Below are positions 8,441 through 11,846 of a DNA stretch of 11,846 nucleotides, piece after piece. Under the pieces are notes generated by a model. The model saw only the letters and a program-made list of their open reading frames with translations, was not told where the DNA came from and did not search any database. The DNA lies in contig JASPKP010008189.1 in NCBI GenBank assembly GCA_030674155.1, positions 1 through 11,846 on the forward strand. The letters are read 5' to 3'. The stretch is from Stramonita haemastoma (lineage: Eukaryota; Mollusca; Gastropoda; Neogastropoda; Muricidae). The translations under genes were made by a program, and so were the position numbers. Each line of letters starts with the position of its first letter. Positions within the stretch are counted from its first letter, which is position 1.

Positions 8441-8474
8441 TGGTGGGGGGGGTGAGGGTTGGGGGGGGGGGTGG
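8441..8474 (+). repeat. G-rich tract, quadruplex-type motif
   Basis: G8 (8445-8452), G3 (8456-8458), G11 (8461-8471) and G2 are separated by one to three bases. The long runs can be split to give four G3 tracts with short loops, which fits the usual G-quadruplex pattern. Folding is inferred, not shown. Confidence 0.7.
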
Positions 8475-8689
8475 TTCTTGCCTTTTCCATTCAGTGAATG
8501 ATTTTTTGAGGGTTGTTGGTTTTTTTGGTCAGTTTGTTTGTAAATTAATTATCTGTTTTTCTTTTCCATCTCATGTTTTCTCCTACTTGCCTTGTTCTAT
8601 GTTCTTCTGTCTTAGTATCAGCCCTTTGGTTGTATATGTTTCTCTGTTTCTTTTCTGTCCTTGCTTGTCTGCAGTCTTTTGTTGTCCCG
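8475..8689. other. T-rich spacer
   Basis: T-rich sequence with GTTTG and TTTTTTGG patches grades into TCTGT-rich sequence that leads into the TGTC array. No gene is recognised. Confidence 0.55.
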
Positions 8690-8884
8690 TCTGCGTCTGT
8701 CGTTGTCTGTCTGCCTGCCTGTCTTCCCGTTTGTCAGTCTGTCTGTCTGTCTGCTTTTTACTTTCTAAATCTGTTCTGTCTGTCTGTCGCTGTCTATCTG
8801 CTGTCTGACTGTCTGTCGGCTGTCTGTCTTCTGCTGTCTGTCTGGGCTGTCTGTCTTCTGTCTGTCTGTCTGTCTGGTTCTGTC
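8690..8884. repeat. Interrupted (TGTC)n microsatellite
   Basis: TGTC/CTGT tetranucleotides dominate, with clean runs near 8736-8752, 8777-8788 and 8856-8874. Interruptions include CTGCCTGCC and CTGCTGTCTG. The plus frames read Cys/Leu/Ser/Val and the minus frame reads Asp/Arg/Gln/Thr, as expected from the repeat. Confidence 0.92.
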
Positions 8885-9002
8885 TCTCCCCCTCTCCTCT
8901 CTTCCCCTTTTCTTTTCCCCTCTCTCTCTCTCTTCTCACACACACCCAAAACACACACACACTCATTCCTCCCCCATTCACTCTTTTCATGCTACACACA
9001 CA
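8885..9002. repeat. Compound (CT)n-(CA)n microsatellite
   Basis: The TGTC array continues as CT-rich sequence (8885-8936), then CACACACCC and ACACACACAC (8936-8962). A mixed gap follows, then a last ACACACACA (8993-9002). C stays on the same strand throughout. Confidence 0.88.
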
Positions 9003-9438
9003 GGGGACTGGTAGTAAAATAAATAAAATGCACTAATCAACAAATCGCTAATCCTAATCACTTTGATGGGTTCTTTTTGACTTTGCTTTTTTTTTTTTGA
9101 AAAATATTTTCTAAAAAAAAAAGGTTAGGGGCAAAAACTTCATATTTATGCTTCTGGGCAATTGTTGCAATTTTCTGATTAAGTTTTCTCAACACAGCAA
9201 TTACAAGTGCCAATACTCCCCGCAATTTTTTTTTTTTCTGCTAAAAATGGTTGGATGTGGGTTGTGCAGGGAAACTGTGAGAAGGAATGGCGGGTGTCCC
9301 ATTTGGGATTGAGTGCTCCCCCCCGGGGATGGCCTGCACTTTATGGCTTTTCCCGCTGGGTCCACCTGCAATCCCTTTTTACAAGGATGACCACAGTGGT
9401 GCCGCACTGTTTTTTTTTTGGGAGATTTGAAGCGGCTA
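9003..9438. other. Complex spacer, no gene recognised
   Basis: The first half is AT-rich, with A and T runs near 9089-9122. The second half (about 9265-9405) is balanced and GC-richer. It contains CCCCCCCGGGG (9318-9328) and the near-palindrome ACCACAGTGGT (9390-9400). Plus-strand and minus-strand frames across 9207-9430 read fairly naturally but match no family I recognise. This could be part of another dispersed repeat, though no second copy is in the window. Confidence 0.5.
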
Positions 9439-9539
9439 TTGTGTGTGTTGTGTTTGTTGTGTGTGGTGGGGTGTGTGTGGTGTGGTGGGGTGTGTGTGGT
9501 GGTGTTGTTGTGTATGTGGTTGTGTTTTGTGTGTTTTTT
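9439..9539. repeat. Interrupted (GT)n microsatellite
   Basis: GTGTGT with GGGG, TTG and GGTGG interruptions spans about 100 bases. It is the complement of the CA array at 10158-10252, which lies in mirrored position beyond the purine and pyrimidine blocks. Confidence 0.92.
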
Positions 9540-9579
9540 GGGAGGAAATAAACATACGGTGCGCGTGCATGTACCAGGG

Positions 9580-9780
9580 GAGACAGAGAGGGGGGGGGGG
9601 GGAAAAGAGAGGGGGGAAGGGGAAGAGAAAGAGAGAGAGAGGAGGGGGATAGGGGGGGGGGGGGAAAAGGAAAGGAATAGGGGAGAGAGAAGAGGGGGAA
9701 AAGGGGTAACCAAGAAGAAGAGGGGTGGGGGGGGAGAAAAGAGGGGAAGAAGAGGGGGAAAAGGGAGAAGAAACAGAAGA
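9580..9780 (+). repeat. G/A-rich purine tract with G13 runs
   Basis: This is nearly pure purine, with G13 runs at 9590-9602 and 9652-9664, G8 at 9727-9734 and many G4 to G6 runs separated by A-rich spacers. There are many ways to satisfy a four-tract quadruplex pattern, and mirror-type purine symmetry is common. The frames reading Gly/Glu/Arg/Lys are compositional. Confidence 0.9.
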
Positions 9781-9799
9781 CCAAAAAATAAAAAGAATT

Positions 9800-9827
9800 A
9801 AAAAAAAAAAAAAAGGGGGGGGGGGGG
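9800..9827. repeat. A15G13 homopolymer junction
   Basis: Fifteen A (9800-9814) are followed directly by thirteen G (9815-9827). It is similar in form to T35G11 at 1931-1976. Confidence 0.85.
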
Positions 9828-10017
9828 AAGTAAAGCCATAAGGGAAAATGGCGGGTAGTTAATTTGGAAAGAAAAAAAAAAGAAAAGGACAAAAAGGGGG
9901 TGAGGAGGGGGGAAAGAAGGGGGAAGAAGGGGAAACAATAAAGAGGCTGGGTTTTTCCCCTTCCCGGGGGCCCTTTGTCCCCTGTCTTTTTGGTCCTGGG
10001 TCCCCGGGGGGGTTTGC
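9828..10017. repeat. Purine tract ending in a GC-rich imperfect hairpin
   Basis: Purine-rich sequence (9858-9950) leads to a GC-rich segment. There CCCGGGGGCCC (9963-9973) and GGGTCCCCGGG (9998-10008) are inverted complements with one mismatch and a 24-base loop. A further 11-base inverted pair, GAAGAAGGGGA (9923-9933) and TCCCCTTCTTC (10050-10060), has nearly the same centre. There is no U-tract context, and a bacterial-type terminator is not implied. Confidence 0.6.
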
Positions 10018-10102
10018 TTTCTCTCCTCCTTCCTCTCTCACCGTTCCTCTCCCCTTCTTCTCCCTCAGCCCTCTCTCCTCCCCCCTTCTTTTCTCTTCCC
10101 CG
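10018..10102. repeat. (CT)n / C-rich polypyrimidine tract
   Basis: CTCTCC, CCTCTCTC and CCCTTCTTC units run for about 85 bases. They are the pyrimidine counterpart of the purine block at 9858-9950, and beyond that of the block at 9580-9780. Confidence 0.85.
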
Positions 10103-10157
10103 GTTGTCGTGACGTCCCCCCATTTGGGCCCTTGGGGTCCTCCTTTCTTTTGACTCT

Positions 10158-10252
10158 CACAACACACACCACACACACACAACACACACACCCCCAAACA
10201 CACACACCAAAACACACACCCCACAACACCCCCAACCCCCCAACACACACAG
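10158..10252. repeat. Interrupted (CA)n microsatellite
   Basis: ACACAC with CCCCC and AAACA interruptions runs for about 95 bases. It is the counterpart of the GT array at 9439-9539. Confidence 0.92.
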
Positions 10253-11090
10253 AGAAAAGGGGAGACCCTTTTGTAATAAAAATTGCTCCGGAAGTTTGTA
10301 AAGGGGGCTTTTTTTTCGGGGAGGAAAATGTTTGGGATAATTTTTTTTTTTCGGGCCCTTTTTCCCTTTTCCTTTTTTCTTTTCCTGCCTTCACTCCCCC
10401 CCGTCGGTTTTTTTCTTTTCTTTTTTTAAAAATCTTTTTTTATCTAATTTTTGGGGGGGTTTCAATTCTCCTTTTTTTTTCCCTTTTTTAATTTTTGGGA
10501 GTTTTTTTTTTTTTTTTCCCTCTGATATAAATTTTATTTTTCCCTTTTCTTGTCTTTTTTTGGGGCTTTCTTATAGTTTTTTTTTTAAAGGTCATTCCGT
10601 TATTTTTTTTTTTTTTTTCTTTTTTTTTTTTTTTCCTTTCTTTTTTTGGGTTTCTTTTTTTTGTTTTTTTTGTTTTTTTTTTTTTATTTTTTTGTTGTTT
10701 TTCCTTTCTCTTCTTTCTTCGTTTTTTTCTTTTTTTTTCTCTTTTTTTCTCTTTCATCTTTTTTTGTTTTCTTATTCCTTTTTTTAAATTTTATCTACTC
10801 CTTTTTCCCTTTCCCTTTTGTTTTTGTTTATTTTTTTTTCATTTTTTATTTTTGCCCTGGGGTTTCCCCTTTTCTTTGGGTTTTTGGGGTTTTAAAAATC
10901 TACGCTGTGTTACTTTTTTTTTCGTTTGTTTAAATTTTTTTTAAAAGGGAAAGGATATCTTGTCATACTTTGTGGTTTACTCAGGGAATTTGGGGGCAAA
11001 AAACTTTTTTTTTAGTAGTAGGGGTTTCTACACATTTTATCTTTCCCAATTCTTTTTGGGCTCGTTTAAACCCTACTAACCTATAATTTT
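10253..11090. repeat. T-rich, homopolymer-dominated low-complexity sequence
   Basis: Most bases lie in runs of three or more, chiefly T runs up to about 16, with GGG, CCC and AAAA runs between. Examples are the T-rich stretch 10601-10634 and the G7 near 10453-10459. Frames read Phe/Leu/Ser on the plus strand and Lys/Glu/Arg on the minus strand. No gene is recognised. The texture differs from the spacers earlier in the window and suggests poor base calling, a very degenerate T-rich satellite, or both. Confidence 0.75.
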
Positions 11091-11330
11091 TTTTTTGAAC
11101 TTCTACCCCAATTTTTCCCCGGTGTACTTGGTACTTTCTTTCTTATTTCTTTCTTTTTCCCTTCCTCCCTTTGTTCATTCCTTTTTTTCCTTTGTTTTTC
11201 TTTTCCCCTTCTCTCTTTCTCTCTTTCTTTTTTTTCTTTTTTTTTCTTCCTTTTTTTTTAACTTTACTTTTTTTATCACTTTTTATTTTTTTAAAAAATT
11301 TTATTCTTTTTTTATTTGGGCAAAAATTTG
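11091..11330. repeat. T/C polypyrimidine tract
   Basis: The plus strand is T/C-rich (TTTCTTTC, CTTTCTCTC and long T runs), with an A/T patch at 11270-11310. The minus strand is correspondingly Lys/Arg-coding by composition only. It mirrors the purine tract at 11553-11806. Confidence 0.8.
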
Positions 11331-11552
11331 GGCCCCTGTTTTTTTTTTTTACAAACGGCGTGAAAAGGGGGAAAAACAGTGGATGGACAAAGAAGGCATT
11401 ATTTGGAGACTGGGGTTTCAGTAGACAAATTCTAAACTTACAAAGATCAAAAAAAAACTCACAAAAACATTTTTTTTGTAAAAAAGGTTTTCTTTGGGCA
11501 GGGTTTCCCTGCCAAAAATGAATTTTTATAAATTTTTTTAGGGTTTTTTTAA
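11331..11552. other. Mixed spacer between mirrored tracts
   Basis: This is about 220 bases of mixed sequence with T11 near 11340 and A8 near 11450. No gene or RNA is recognised. It is the most complex sequence in the last 1.5 kb. Confidence 0.5.
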
Positions 11553-11806
11553 GGAAGGAGGAAAAAGAAAATTTTTTGCGAAGAAAAAAAATTGCGAAGA
11601 AAAAGAATTGCAAAGAAGAAGAAGGAAAAGAAGGGGGGAAGGAAAGGGGAAAAAAAAAAGAAGAAAAGGGGAAAAAGAAGAAAAGAAAAGAAGAAAAGAA
11701 GGGAAAAAGAAGGAAAAAAGAAAAAAGAAAAAAGAAGGAAAAAGGGAAAAAGAAGAAGAAGAAAAAAGAAGAAAAGAAGAAGAAGAAACCAAACCCGAAA
11801 AGGAAA
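11553..11806. repeat. (GAA)n-like polypurine tract
   Basis: The plus strand is almost pure A/G, with GAA, GAAAA and GGAAAAAG units. The most regular GAAGAAGAAGAA units lie near 11750-11790. Two plus-strand frames encode Lys/Glu/Arg-rich strings that remain open because T is nearly absent. Pure GAA/TTC tracts are known to form triplex structures, but this one is heavily interrupted. Confidence 0.88.
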
Positions 11807-11846
11807 TTTAAAGGGGATAAGGGGAAATTTGATTTATTTTGATTTT

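Noticed and set aside
7750..8880. Tetranucleotide arrays considered as a CRISPR array
   Set aside because: The units are 2-4 bases with no unique spacers of constant length, so these are microsatellites.
9207..9551. Plus and minus frames over the complex 9.27-9.40 kb segment
   Set aside because: They read naturally for about 50 residues, then run into the GT array. Both strands are open, and neither resembles a known protein.
9963..10008. GC-rich hairpin as a rho-independent terminator
   Set aside because: The loop is 24 bases, there is no clean U-tract or upstream gene, and the sequence appears eukaryotic.
9200..10480. Read-through (missed adapter) palindromic read as the sole cause of the 9.4-10.25 kb symmetry
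   Set aside because: The sequence outside the GT and CA arms is not complementary by eye, as it should be for such an artefact.

Overview
The window looks like non-coding nuclear DNA from a eukaryote, most likely a metazoan. The evidence is compositional: long dinucleotide and tetranucleotide arrays, long A and T homopolymers, AT-rich spacers, two pairs of diverged dispersed repeats, and no compact gene layout, operon or ribosome binding sites. The texture resembles repeat-rich marine invertebrate genomes such as molluscs, but no taxonomic marker is present and that placement is an impression only. I recognise no protein-coding gene, tRNA, rRNA or CRISPR array. The long open frames fall almost entirely in pure purine or pyrimidine tracts, or in CA arrays. 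Stop codons are rare there for compositional reasons, and the translations are simple Lys/Arg/Glu, Ser/Leu/Phe/Pro, Cys/Val or His/Thr strings.

Layout. 1-300 holds a CA array passing into CT and a C9A8 junction. 299-1630 is AT-rich spacer with a T/C-rich tract, a C13 run and a CAAA array. 1631-1900 is a GC-richer island with five short perfect palindromes. 1931-1976 is a T35G11 junction. 2291-2845 is a long polypyrimidine tract. 2846-3875 is AT-rich spacer. 3880-4524 is the largest CA-then-CT compound array. From 4634 to 8440 two unrelated dispersed repeats, here called A and B, occur in the order A-B-A'-B', all in the same orientation. This suggests an old tandem duplication or repeated insertion of a composite element. 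A CCAT array, a CAA array, a CT array and a GA/GACA array lie between these copies. 8441-9002 holds a G-rich quadruplex-type motif, a TGTC array and CT/CA arrays. 9439-10252 is arranged as GT, then GA/G-rich, then a GC-rich imperfect hairpin, then CT, then CA, which is a compositional palindrome. From about 10253 to the end nearly every base lies in a homopolymer run, with a pyrimidine tract (11091-11330) mirrored by a GAA-type purine tract (11553-11806).

No genes act together here. The window's interest lies in repeat architecture: the A-B-A'-B' order, the strand-coherent compound microsatellites, the mirrored purine and pyrimidine blocks, and a likely sequence-quality problem in the last 1.5 kb. 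No previously undescribed biological system with coding support is visible.
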